Source: Aphelenchoides besseyi (lineage: Eukaryota > Nematoda > Chromadorea > Rhabditida > Aphelenchoididae). From it: a stretch of DNA of 64,000 nucleotides. Shown here one piece after another: positions 1 through 11,339 of this stretch. The translations under genes were made by a program, and so were the position numbers. The first letter of the stretch is position 1, and each line of letters starts with the position of its first letter. The DNA lies in contig JAMPIQ010000003.1 in NCBI GenBank assembly GCA_024699855.1, positions 9,858,001 through 9,922,000 on the forward strand. The letters are read 5' to 3'. The notes below the pieces were generated by a model. The model ran no database searches. It worked only from the letters and a program-made list of their open reading frames with translations, and was not told the origin of the DNA.

Positions 1-1158
1 TCTGTGGAGCCGGGTTCTTCCTACGAACTTCAATTTTACATCGCTTGATTGATTGCAGTTAACAATTCAGAACATATCTGTATATAATTAATGGAAGTAA
101 ATGACTTGAAGATGTAACAGAGAAGAATGTGAACTATCAAACATCAAAGACCGAAAGAGGCCAACTACCATCGACTACAACTCAAGAACCGATGACTGTA
201 GAAACTTGTGATTAACAAAACAAAAAGACCTATTAATCGACTCTAAACCCTGTGAATATCAGTGGAATCCAATCAGCCAATAAGCTAAAATACACAACAC
301 CCCCCATTCCCTTTTATGACACGTCCAGCGCGCAAATCGAAGTATCTCGAAGAATTTGGCAACAACCAGTGCTTATATTCTTTCAACAACAAGTTCAAAA
401 GACTGGCTATTCAACGTGCTTAAAGTTGTAGCCACCGGATTACTAGGAGAAAAATGAGAGCACTTCAAAGCCAAAGAATATGTCAAAAATTGTTCAAAAT
501 TGCAAAAGTTTGCGCAGCTCTTCTCGCTGATGATGGTAAGCTCCAATCTGGCCCACTAGTGAAGGAGCTCAGAAGACTATAATACTATGAAATTGGGAAG
601 CTGAAGTTGATCGAGAGCAGAATTACAATCTTAAACACACTCAGAAATCGCTCAAATTTGAAAACTTTGTTGTGTCCATAACAATTGATCTCCGTCGTTG
701 AAATCTGCACATATAAGTAAACATTTTACAAGTGTTAATTGATGTAAATTGGGAGTCAATCGATTTACTGATTGTGGAAAACGGACGTGAAATCTGCCGA
801 CCAATAAACGAATAAACTTAAAATTTTGTTTAATAAATTCGAATCAGCCAACAATCTACTGTCCAATTTCATGTAAAGAATATGACCCGAAGCTAACAGC
901 TCAGTGATTGTTGACGTCTCGGTAGATGTGATTGCGTTCTAAAGAACGCTGCCAATCGCGTTCAAATTCAGAATTACCTCGGGGAAAGCCTGGAAGTGAG
1001 AAAACAATATGATTGGAACGCCGATCAATTAATGAAATTGTTCTCTTTTGTCTACCGAGAGATGTCAACCGCCGTCTCAGTTCCTATCACTGGTAGCGAC
1101 TGCATATTTGACTGCGGGTACCGCCTTCTGCAGCTTCGACGGGCTCATTCGAGTAGCA

Positions 1159-1193
1159 TATAAACCCTGGAAATGAGTCCAAACAGTCACTCC
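1159..1193 (+). promoter_or_regulatory. Core-promoter-like sequence inside repeat R
   Basis: A TATAAA box lies at 1159-1164 and a TCACTCC initiator-like sequence about 28 nt downstream, which is pol II spacing. A pyrimidine-rich tract follows. The same bases occur in the second copy near 41518. That it drives transcription is inference. Confidence 0.35.
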
Positions 1194-1199
1194 ATCGTC

Positions 1200-1244
1200 T
1201 CATTCCTTTCCTAGTCATTCCTTCTCTACTCATTCCTCTGCTCT
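1200..1244 (+). repeat. Three tandem 15-nt pyrimidine repeats
   Basis: Three consecutive 15-mers each begin with TCATTCC (1200, 1215, 1230) and continue with CT-rich sequence. They lie just downstream of the promoter-like sequence in repeat R and are preserved in the copy at about 41557-41601. Confidence 0.8.
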
Positions 1245-1265
1245 TCTCTCCGCTGGTCGATCAAC

Positions 1266-1316
1266 GCACTAATATCATGGACTGTTCACGTTTCAACTAG
1301 TGCATGAAATTAGTGC
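1266..1316 (+). other. Hairpin in repeat R
   Basis: GCACTAAT (1266-1273) pairs with ATTAGTGC (1309-1316), and CATG (1276-1279) pairs with CATG (1303-1306), separated by a 2-nt internal loop. In the second repeat copy (41623-41673) the inner arm is CATGCAC against GTGCATG and pairs perfectly for 7 bp, so copy 1 carries a single mismatch there. A box-A-like TGGCCAAGCGG follows at 1323-1333, a GTTCGAC at 1374-1380 and a T4 run at 1401-1404, which resembles an internal pol III promoter and terminator. The rest does not fold as a tRNA. Confidence 0.55.
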
Positions 1317-1744
1317 GTGGGATGGCCAAGCGGAGAAATCGAAGAGCAGACTCCTAGTCCAACTACTCGGATCGTTCGACCGTTCCCATCCTCAGGTTAC
1401 TTTTCAGTTGTACGAGTAACCGAGAGCGTGAGCGGGAATGGCATAGCGATTATTTTGATGTCTCAAATAATGTTGTCATCGATCATAAGATATGAAGCGA
1501 CAAGAAAAGAAATAATTTAACGATAACAATAAATTTTGTTGCATAATGGTCGTTGCTGGAAGATTTTCACATAATCGATTCATTAAACAGCGTTTTTTGG
1601 CTGCTTTCTGAAAAATGAAACAAAAGGAATAACTTAAGTTGTCGTTGAAGCTTTAAATCTCATTCACTTTACGCAATTCGGCAATTTTTAGAGTGTGATT
1701 AAATTACAGAATGTAGCTCAAATACCGTGTGGCGCAAAATAATT

Positions 1745-1852
1745 GACTACCGTACTTTATGTATTTGAAGGGCATGCCCTTCAATTTTTAAAAAGTTGCA
1801 AAAACGCCCGTAAATTAGAGAGTGCCCCTCTAATACAGAAAATACGATAGTC
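1745..1852. mobile_element. Small MITE-like inverted-repeat element
   Basis: The ends match as imperfect terminal inverted repeats of about 30 nt: the left end starts gactaccgtactttatgt and the reverse complement of the right end starts gactatcgtattttctgt. Inside the left arm is a perfect 20-bp palindrome (1765-1784) and inside the right arm an ATTAGAG/CTCTAAT hairpin (1813-1833). At 108 bp with no coding capacity it fits a non-autonomous DNA element that folds into a cruciform. I did not find a second copy by eye, and the target-site duplication is unclear. Confidence 0.5.
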
Positions 1853-4655
1853 TTTTTGGCCAAGTTCTTTTTTAATGAATGATTAGTTGCTATACAAGCC
1901 ATTTACAGGCTGCCTCAGCGAAAGTTCTCATTTTTAAAGTCGAATAACTTTCTGCATAGTTGACGGCTTTTGATCAAACTTTTTTGATCTGATAGAAAAT
2001 TTATGAGATTTTTGTGTCAGTTCATTTTCACGTCTTCAACTTGAGGCTAAGATCACAAAAATTTCGATTTTCTCAAATCACTGAAAAGAAGTGCACTGCT
2101 TTCAGTTTATTTCTATTAGCACGTGCTCGCTTGATAGGGTGCAGATGTCCAAACTCAGCAAGTGACTTTCGATCCTTTTGGTTTCGTTCTTGCATAGTCT
2201 GTTAGTTGGGCACTTTGGTTGAATCAAGTGTTATGAGCGTAAAAGTGATCATATGAAACGTTTTTATTGTCTTTTGGCAACCCAACAACTATCGTTTATT
2301 GAATGGTTGCTAGAGTTTAATAACGACTTTGTCTTATTGGTTCAACTCCGTGTTACTCGCTGGCATTCATTTCAATTTGTACTTCTTGGCACCACCAGAA
2401 ACGCGTACCAGAATCTCGATTTCGTCAGTTTATGACTCAGCTGCCGGTCGTAAAATTTCAAGTTCCGCATTAAAGTTACGAAATCCAATAAGCATATAAA
2501 CCGTTGTGAGAGGATTGCTATACAAGGTAAACGATTCAGACGGCATGTGACTGTTCAACGAACTTTGTCGATTTGCACACTCGCGGTCGACCAGTTAGCA
2601 GAAAATTAGATTCGCTTCTCGACCGTTGTTCCTCGTGATCTTATTACGATATTGGCAAATTAGGCAAGTATCTTTGATGGGGAAATCGAATTGCCATCAC
2701 GGGACTTTAGTTTCATGGACAACAAGACCACCAAATTGATGTTGAATACTTCGAGAGTATGGCAACTCGGCGCTTTTACCGTGAACTTTACGAACATGTT
2801 ATTTCACTTAATGAGCTTGATAATAGACTGCCGCGTTGTCGGCGATTTGAGTCTTTAATCTCTAATCGTACGTTCAATTTTTTATGCCTCCAGAAGCCTG
2901 AAGATTAATCGATCTTTCAATTATGACAGAATTAGAATTTTAACTGATGACTTTGCGGTTGATTTTGTCTTCAAAAATATCCGTTAATAGATCGCTTTGC
3001 TTCCGGAAATTGAGAAAACATCTTCTCTTAATTTACGTATGACTTCCGCGTGCTTTTGGTATCTAAAACACGACTAAACCAACAAGTTGAGGATATTGAC
3101 GTTTCGATCTTGGTCTTAGCGAGCACTCAACTCAAACAAACAAACGAAAATTCCAACTGAACTTTTCATTAGAATACCCGGGAGATTGGTCAAAAGGCAC
3201 TTTACGTGTTTCTTTGGAGAACCGAAAACTCGATTTGCAATTCGAACACTTTGTGTTCGTCGGTACTTTGGGTTGAACGTTCCATTCTGTTGATAATTGA
3301 GTAGACAGAGTTTTTGTACTTGAATTAAAGAGTTCGTTCGACAACTTCTCAAGAGTTATTTTACGGAAACAATAAACTTGTAGTTTCTACTGAGAAACCT
3401 TCAAGTACAATTAAAATAGAGGGTTATACTGTCAATTCAATGTCTCTACATGCTTTTCGTTCTAACCTGTTCGTTATTTGATTTTTGCGTAACTCGACGT
3501 TCTTTGAATCCTTAAAACACAACAATCGGATTAGCTGTTGAGTTGCGATTAACGAAAATCACCTGTCGGGGAAGTATGTTAATGTCATTTTTGGCACGAG
3601 ATTTCTTCTTACTCACTGATAGAAACAAGTCAATTAAACTGTTTTGTTTCTCGAACACCTTTATAAACTAAGCCCAATGTTTGTGCAATCAACAGTCACT
3701 TCTCTTAAGGTCTTCGAATGTTCTCTTGTCATTCAATGGTCTTTTAATCAACTTGACAAACGTGTGTACGCGGAAATGACCGTTTGATTCCACGAAACGC
3801 TTGACTAATTGACAAGCTTACATCTTTTTTGATGTATCGAGCTTTCGAAAGCTTTTAATGTTTGTATATCAATATAACCATTCTTTTTCAGTTTTCTAAC
3901 CCAACAACCGTAGTTTACCAAGAGATTGAAAGATCAAAATGTCGTGTTGGTAAGTTCAAGTTTCGTCGTCTGGTGCAGCGCTTGTTGAACACGTCGATCT
4001 CGCATTCAATTTAACGCTAAGAACAAACATTCCACTTTGTTTGCTAATAATCGAACGTTTCTTTTTAATTTGCACGTTTGACAAACTAAGTGCTCAAAAG
4101 CGTTTAACGACAGCTGATCCTTTGCTCATAACTCAACAGTTCTGCAGACCGCAAATTCTTACAGCTGTTAGTTTCACATCTTGTTCATAGAGTTTCTTTG
4201 ATTAGCAACTGTTCGTTACTGCTGTGGTTGTTATCATGAAGAGAAGTCGCAAAAACGTTTGGCCTTCTACCGAACGTTGAAAGCTGTTAGACCAACGGAA
4301 ATCGGATTTGCCGCGCTCAATTGGTTTTTGGAAGGCAAACGAATGAACTTGTCTGTTCATCACTCATTTCTACAAACCACTTCTTCTCTCTTTCGGTAAA
4401 TTCATTGATTTCACCAACTTGTAAACTTCTACGTCAACTAAAAAGCCGTCATTCTTACATTTTCTCAACGTTTGTCAACGGCCTTCTCGTCGAATGTGTC
4501 ATTAAATGAAACGTCTATTTACGTAATGGAGTTTCCGAAGCTAAGCGCTCTACCCGATTTGCCGTAAGTATTGCAATTATGTTTTTATTGCTAAGATTGA
4601 AAGAGTAATTATCATTAAGAGATCGAGACGTATTCATTAAGAAAGCTTTTAATTG
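1853..4655. other. No recognised gene
   Basis: AT-rich sequence with only short reading frames (about 60-78 codons) on both strands and no family motif. Two short stretches look like isolated first exons with good donors (ATG near 3938 before GTAAGT; ATG near 4527 before GTAAGT), but I cannot connect either to a downstream exon. A TTTATT at about 4584 could be the polyadenylation signal of the minus-strand gene that ends at 4656. Confidence 0.4.
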
Positions 4656-6979
4656 TCAATCACAACTTTCCTTTAAACTTCTTTTCGCTTCTAACAAGTT
4701 GGTCATCTGCTCGTTCAATATCTCGCTTTGACGTTGCATTTCAATTGCTGATCGTAAATCAAAGTTGCGTTCGGTATTTACCACTGATGATTGAATGCAA
4801 AGAAATCGGGATGCTAACGCAGAAAGTTGTGGAAACACAGTCGAACGTTCGGCCCAAAAAACTCCGACATCTACGTGACCACCACGTATCGGTAGAGCTT
4901 CGTATTCGCTGATCTCCATTTCGATCTCCGGCTGACATTCGCCGACATCAAAACCATAGAATAAATCGGTATCGTTGGAATCGTCAGGTGATGAGATTTC
5001 GATTTTTAATTTCTTTTTCATTGGTGATTCGTCTTCTTCTTTTAATGCCTCCAATTTTACTGCTTCGCAACAAACCCATAATTTGATCTGTAAACTTGGT
5101 ACTTTTCATTTGCTCTGCGCTAATACCTGATTATAATCCCAAGCACCGTTTCCCATTTGTTGTTGAGCTACTTTGAGAACTCGTCGTGTATTCGGATCCA
5201 AGAAGGCGGCTACTCCTTCCACTTCTTCACGAATTTTCGGCATTTGACGTGCAAGTTCGTCAATTGCAATTGCCGCCAACATACCAAGTTGCTGACCCTG
5301 TGATTCCAATTTGCGCAAATCAATTATCATTCGACTAAGAATTGGAATCGAACGACCGAGCGTCGATACTGAGTTCGTTTGTTGTGTACGAGTTGCTTTT
5401 GCAATGAAGTCGAGAATGCGACACAAATCTTTTAGAAGTGTATGATTTTCTAGAAGATCTATAGTTTTTGCTGTAAATCACTTCCCGTTTTTTTAATCTT
5501 ACCGTCGAGATCGCGAAGCAAATTTCTTGGAGTCTTCTCATCGTTTGCAAGCGTATCAATCAAAATTTGAACTTCATCTCTTTTCTCGACTATCGACTTC
5601 ATAACATCAAATTGACGTAACCAGTGTGTTGCACTTTTTTTCGATGTTTTCGAGGCCAAAAGCTCGGCCAATTTGGAGTCAGATGATGAGCGGTCAATGA
5701 GTTCGTCCACTTTGCTAAGCAGTTCGGGTATTTGCTTCCAGCTTTCAATCATCTTATCAGTCAGTTTGGCACGTAGTCTTTCACTGATATCCATCACTTC
5801 AATAGCGCACAAATGTCGAGCAACCGACTCGAAAAGTTGAGATGTGCAATATACAGTTTTATCTGAAGTGAACAGTTTGATGATCGCTTTTGTTTTACTG
5901 TACCTGTGTCGACAACGTACGGAAATGTAATGAAGGCATTTTCCGCTACGGTATCAATTATGCCCATTGATTTCATTGACTCCAAACAGTAAGACCGAAG
6001 AGCTTCTTTGGTCAGTTTTTTCGATTGATTCCATTTCGTATAATTGACTATCGTTGACTTGAGATCCCTGAAAGAATGCTGTAAAAACGAGATGTTCACC
6101 GTCTTACCATCGATCTTCCCTTTTGCAAAAGAAGTAAGCAGTCAGAAGCGAAAAGTCGACTTCGTCCACTCGACATAACTCGACGGTTAAAGCACAGCCG
6201 TTCATATTGATTTCTCTCACGACATCTAATTGAGAAGTTTTGTTGATATCATAACAATGCTTTTCGACTTCTTGAGCAAAGTTAAAATTTCCATCGAATC
6301 CGATCGAACCACTGAAATTCGACGATGTTGACTGTTTGACTCCGCATTGCAGTTCGATCATCTGAAACAAAGAACTTGTAAAACTTTTGGACGGTCAACT
6401 GACCTCTGCATGTTCGTCCATTACACGTCGAAAAGCTGCAGACCGAAACACACGGAAAGGCACCAAATCAGCAATTGACCATTCGATCAACAATCTCAGG
6501 AGCTTCGTTCTGTTCACTTCACTTGTTGCTATTAGTTCACGATCAGTTTTCTTTTCTGCTGTTCGACTTCTCGTTAATCGTATTTGACCGTTCGATTCGT
6601 TGGACATTCCGCTCGGTTTGTCTCCATTGATCCCGTCTTCATTTTCGTTGAACGATTCAGCACGTTCCGTGACCATATCATCGTCGTCTTCGACTTTGCA
6701 AATAGCAAAATGTCGTCTGTACGAGCCACCAGAGTTGTAACGAAGCAGCGCATTGCATCGAATACAATGGTAAAATTGAGGCTGATCGTCTTCATAGATC
6801 TTTTCGACTCTGTCGTAGAGATCGTGATCCAAATTCATTCGTCTAATTGTGTATTTTCCATTGTTTAAACCTCTGAAAAATGAATTAACGCTCATCTTTC
6901 ACTCAACCTACTCTTCAACTTCTTTCCACGGCGGGCATTTTTTTTTGCCAACGTATTGATTTTCGTCTCCACTGGTCAT
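4656..6979 (-). CDS. hAT-transposase-derived BED-finger protein
   Basis: Seven exons joined by 39-62 nt introns give roughly 690 residues. Near residues 45-80 is a zinc finger, C-I-R-C followed by H-x3-C, of BED type. The middle follows the hAT RNase-H-like fold: a VDFSLLTAYFFC...DRWDLKST block, a VVDTGTDKT segment where hAT enzymes have their second Asp, an RHLC segment, and THWLRQFDVMKSIVEKRDE matching the hAT TRWNSTY region. The C terminus holds the dimerisation block (FWAERSTVFPQLSALASRFL, then SSVVNTERNFD). Start chosen at the ATG of the first spliceable exon; stop at 4656. The usual T-D-G of the first catalytic Asp seems to be M-N-G here, which suggests a non-transposing, possibly domesticated protein. 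I see no terminal inverted repeats flanking it. Family assignment is firm; loss of activity is inference. Confidence 0.85.
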
Positions 6980-8780
6980 TGTGGGAGCTGCTGATCGACG
7001 TTGTCGCGGAAATAGATCGTTGAAGGTGGAAATCTTAAACTCAATGGACGAAGTATTCGATTCTTCCGAAGCTCGTCGCCACATAACCAAAACTTTCCCA
7101 GTTCGAAACGTGCACGTTGGAGCTGCAAACCTCGATTCGAGTGCGCTGGTCGGAGGGTGTTGGGTCGAGAAACCGTGTGGTGTACGAAAAGAGAAAGAGA
7201 ACTCAAACAGCGAACGACCTCGTTTCTACCTCTGCGTATCGCTCTTTTTCATCATCAATTCCTCTTCCGAAAGCACCCTCTTCGCTCTTCCGCCCCAACC
7301 CAAAAACTTACATCCGAACACGAACGCGCGATTTTCTCTTCGACGCGAATTTACGAACCGACCAACATTCTCGAGACACGAAGTGCGGCGTGTCAACGGA
7401 TTCGATGTTGTGTGTGCAATGCAACCGAATGCTCGGAGACGAGATGGTCGCGATGTTTGTGTGTGCACCTTCAACTTCGAATGGGTGCATTTGGTTGCAA
7501 GTGGTCGAAACTAGTTGCTATTAACGGTCTCGTATGTACAATCGATGATCGTTTGAAACCCAAGTTATCAGTTACAACTTCGAATCTGAGAGTTGTAGTG
7601 ATACTCAAAAACGAAAAGAGTTACAAATTCAAACAAAATTAATCATAAAAATTGGAACAAAACAACAACCACATGGATACGGAAAGCTAATCAAATCGTT
7701 CGCACATGAACGCATACTCTCGAGTGTCATATTTTGGAATACATTTGATGTGTCAAATTCGTTGTTTTTGTCATAAATGTTCGTAAAAAACACTTGTAAT
7801 TGTGGGTATCAAAGTTCACATTTTGTGTTCCGTTGGTGACGATTTCATACGAACAGCTAAAAATGACGCATTGGAGTGTTCCTGTATGGAATGGCCATTT
7901 GGGTTTGTGGGTTTCTTTCCGCGAATCGTTAAATTCGTCCTTCCGCTTCCAAAAACTTTTGTTGATATCCATTGCTTAATTTGACCGTCGTGTTTCTACA
8001 GTTGAGAAGAAGAGGATGAACGTGTTTTTTGGGTTTCTTCTTTCTTCCTCACGTTCACAGTTTGAAGTCATCGAAAATGACTTCCGCCGTTCTTCACTGG
8101 TTCGAAGAGTTCCACAAAAATAAGTGACTTGTAATCCGAAAGTCGGCTGTAAGGATCGGAAATCACTTGGATGGCCGGTAATCTCGTAAAGATTAGTCTG
8201 ACGGTAATCTCAACAATGATCTTTGTCTAAGAAGCACGATCTCGTAATTGTACCTAATAATCCGAAACAAACATCCATCTGCAAGTACTCAATGATTTCC
8301 CGCCATAACCGTTTTAGTGTCCAAATAATACTCGCAAAATCTCACGTCTGTAAGTCAAACAACGAAGCCATTTCGGAAGTATCAATTGCTCAACCACACT
8401 CGCAGAATCCACAAATAACTTCGTAGTTCGTCATCGTCTTCTGCATTTGTGCTAATTATCTTTCACTCTGTTTGTCTGTAGCGTTTAGCGCACAATGTTT
8501 CAGTGTTTTCGGTTGGACACATAGGTCCAAAACGCTATCCAAAACGGCCAGTGATCTTCGAAAAACACGAGACTTTCATTCATTTTGTATTCTTTTTCTC
8601 GCAAATATTTGATGCATGCAAACGATTAGTATCGCACATAATAACCGAAAAAGGCGGGTTAAGCATTGAAGCCGTTTGCTTGTAGTTCTTGTTATTTGAA
8701 GTCCCGCATTACTGTTCACTGCTATTCATTTCAAACATCTCGATTAACGTTGATTCTTTTTCAGCAACAGCTGTGCAACC
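6980..8780. other. Gene-poor interval between hAT gene and globin
   Basis: From 6981 to 7642 all three plus frames and two minus frames stay open for 60-177 codons. None shows a domain, splice structure or consistent codon bias, so I read this as upstream sequence of the minus-strand gene. 7640-8770 is AT-rich without recognisable coding. A TTTTTCAG acceptor at about 8757-8765 precedes the globin start and may be a trans-splice site. Confidence 0.4.
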
Positions 8781-11098
8781 ATGACCTCGTACATCTCCAA
8801 GATGCCGAACGTTGCACGTCAGGCCGTCGGCTATTTGGGACACTTGTTCGGTGGCGCATCGACTTCGTCACGTGTTGGGTGAGTTCGACAATCAGAAGCT
8901 TGCAAAGTTTCTTTTCCTGAAAAAATCAAATTAAAAGTTGAGGAAGTTGTACGAAATTTTACGCTTGTAATTGAACCATGTTCAAGTATCTTATTAAACG
9001 GGAGTGTTCTTTGGTTCTGTTAATTCGACTAAGTTCAGAAACCGGAGGTTGTAAGCGACTTACAAAATTGGCGACGTCGCGTTGAAACTTCTGGTTGATG
9101 AAATCGTGCCTTGAGGCAGTTCGGGCTAACTGCCAACTGTTACAATTTCACGGGCACAAATTTGAAAACAGTCGTCTACGAAGACTCGGACATTTGGATA
9201 AATTGGCATTCGAATTACACGTCTCCAGGCTTTTATCTTATTGAAAGCATTAGGTCAATTGCCGCTCGACACAAATGTTACAGTCAATGATGCTTTTTAT
9301 TCATACGCTAATTAGATGGATGTATAGGTGAGTTTTCGAGAGAGAAGAGACGCGTGGGAATGAAGAGAGAACGGGAAGTGCAATGCCAAAACAATTGAGC
9401 TGTTTTACGTGAAGACTTTTGGTGCGAATCTCGAAATGAATCATCCTATCGTTAGTGTCGTTTGGACGTCGAGTTCTTGCGATTCTACAAAAACCGTCTT
9501 TGATGTCAAAAAGTTGAACCGCCGTTCTGCGTTTCAACAAACTGCCATTGAATTCAACCGTTTTTACCCGAGGGAATGGAGGGAAAGACGAAGAGATTGA
9601 ATGAAGTGATGTGCGCTTGGTGGCTCTGCACCGTTGGAAAAAGTCTGGAAGTTTTGGAACTCCTTTCAATTTCTCTGACTGTTGAGATCATGACTGTTGA
9701 CGATCTTTTTACGTCACTGTGCGAGATTATCTTCTTCTGACGACACGTTAGAATGTTAATGAGATTGTTCAATCGGAATGGAAAAGAGAATCCGAAAATT
9801 TCACGTGATTTCTGATTTAAAGATCACTTTGTCAGTTCAAGTCAGCGTACGCACTTCGCAAATCAGAACCTAAAGTTCAGTCTTCGACGTGTAGATTTTA
9901 AAGCTTTCTTTTTGCCGAAAAGGTCGCGACTTTCTTTTGTCAATGCGAATGTCCAGGCGGTGAATTGCAAATTGCAAGACGGTCGTTTCGAGTCAAATGA
10001 AAGCGGAAGCCGTTGAGTGGCTTTGTTCGAACCCACAGCATCTTTTCCATGTTGTGGTTTCGTTTTGGGTTCGAAAACTGATCATTGAACTAATTAGTCA
10101 ACGGGCTTCTCTGCCTCGACTGATTACTCATTCAAAAGTCAAAGAAGAAAAGTCTTTTTCTCGTCTTTTGCATTTTTCAAATTGGAGGATTTCGATTTTG
10201 TTTTGTCTTTGAATTCAATTGCATAATGGGAAATAAGTAAAAAGCTTTTGGTTATTAGTCTAAAGGTTGAATTTCTAGCAGCGTCGATACGAGCTCAAAG
10301 ACGGGAGTGAACGGTACAGCAAACGGTCAAAACAAAATGAACGGAAGCTCCGTGAAATCGAACGATCAAGAAGTCAGTTGGAAATCTTTTAAGCAGATTC
10401 ACTGATTGATTGTAGAAGATAACAACAACTCAACCACACCCACGTCATCGATCGTTGGACGCCGAAGAGATCATGAATTGGGAGCCTGATGCCATGGAGA
10501 AAGAGCTAATCAAAGCAACCTGGAGTGATGACTTCGATTTTCTTTACAATCTTGGTGAGTGTTCGATCAAATACTTGTATCCTAAACTCTCTTGCAGGCT
10601 CCAATATTTACATCTTCATTTTTACTCAAGTCCCAGAGTGCAAGACCTTGTTTCCAGCAATTCACGCTCACGGCGACAACTATCGAGAATCACGAGAGTT
10701 TCGATCTCAGGCATTGAAGTTCGTTCAGGTAACGTTTACAAGTGAGCTAATACAATAAGAGATATAGACAATTGCTTATGCCGTCAAAAACATTTATCAC
10801 ATGAACAACGTAGCTCCGCATTTGCACAAAATCGGAGAGCGGCACGTGAAGTTCGCTGATAGAGGGTTTGTTTAGTCGAACAATTTGGTAACAATGGAGA
10901 ATTTGAAGTTTCAAAACCGAGCATTGGGATGTTTTCCTCGACGCAATGGAACATGCATTGACCGATCAGATCAACTCGATTAACATGGATGCAGAGAAGC
11001 GACAGAAAACTGTGAAAGTTTGGCGTCGACTGGCCTTCTACATCATCTGTCACATGAAAAGTGGCTACTTTGCTGAGTTGAAACGACAAAAGATGTGA
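8781..11098 (+). CDS. Globin with N-terminal extension
   Basis: Six exons encode about 235 residues. Exon 1 (8781-8879, MTSYISKMPNVARQ...) is followed by a 1.4-kb intron; later introns are 40-48 nt. A Ser/Thr/Asn-rich linker leads into the globin fold: AMEKELIKATW (helix A), CKTLFPAI with the CD1 Phe, FRSQALKFVQ where the E7 position is Gln rather than His, and IGERHVKF containing the proximal F8 His. Helices G and H follow, ending in AELKRQKM. Gln at E7 is common among nematode globins and compatible with ligand binding. The extension of about 75 residues before helix A resembles neuronal or membrane-associated nematode globins, whose precise roles are mostly unknown. No orthologue is assigned. 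Confidence 0.9.
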
Positions 11099-11339
11099 TT
11101 CATGTGCCGATTGATTTATAAATTAAAACACAATCGGGACCCTTTTCTCTACTTAACTAATCGATGGTTCGAAAAGAATTTTCCGGATTTCACTGCACAA
11201 ATTTCATGGTTTCAAAATGTCGATTGTCTAAATGAAAGTTCTATGAAGAACTCAAATAAACTTGTTTATCATATCATACAAAATCACTTCAAACATATAT
11301 TTACAAGAGTAAAAGACATGAAATTTGTATTCATATGAT

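Larger units (their letters stand above)
107..1571. repeat. Dispersed repeat R, copy 1 (long form)
   Basis: From about 211 to 1571 this stretch is nearly base-for-base identical to 40561-41930, with only scattered substitutions, one short patch of difference near 380-410 and a 2-nt indel. Its left part, about 107-590, is also repeated at 11350-11835, so the family is modular: a left module in all three copies and a right module in two. The right module holds a TATA-like site, three 15-nt tandem repeats, a hairpin and a box-A-like motif. A 42-codon reading frame starting at 453 (MRALQSQRICQKLFKIAKVC...) is conserved in all three copies. I see no transposase, reverse transcriptase, terminal inverted repeats or clear target-site duplication, so the class is unknown. 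The near identity of copies 40 kb apart implies recent copying or gene conversion. Confidence 0.9.

Noticed and set aside
1312..1400. A functional tRNA gene with the box-A-like motif
   Set aside because: No anticodon arm of proper geometry and only a partial T arm; the resemblance is limited to promoter boxes.
211..1571. Repeat R as a solo LTR (ends resembling TGT...ACA)
   Set aside because: Copies 1 and 3 share homology to the left of the supposed end, and the flanks of copy 2 show no target-site duplication.
6981..7642. Overlapping 135-177-codon plus-strand frames as a gene
   Set aside because: Several frames on both strands are open together, with no domain, splice structure or codon preference.
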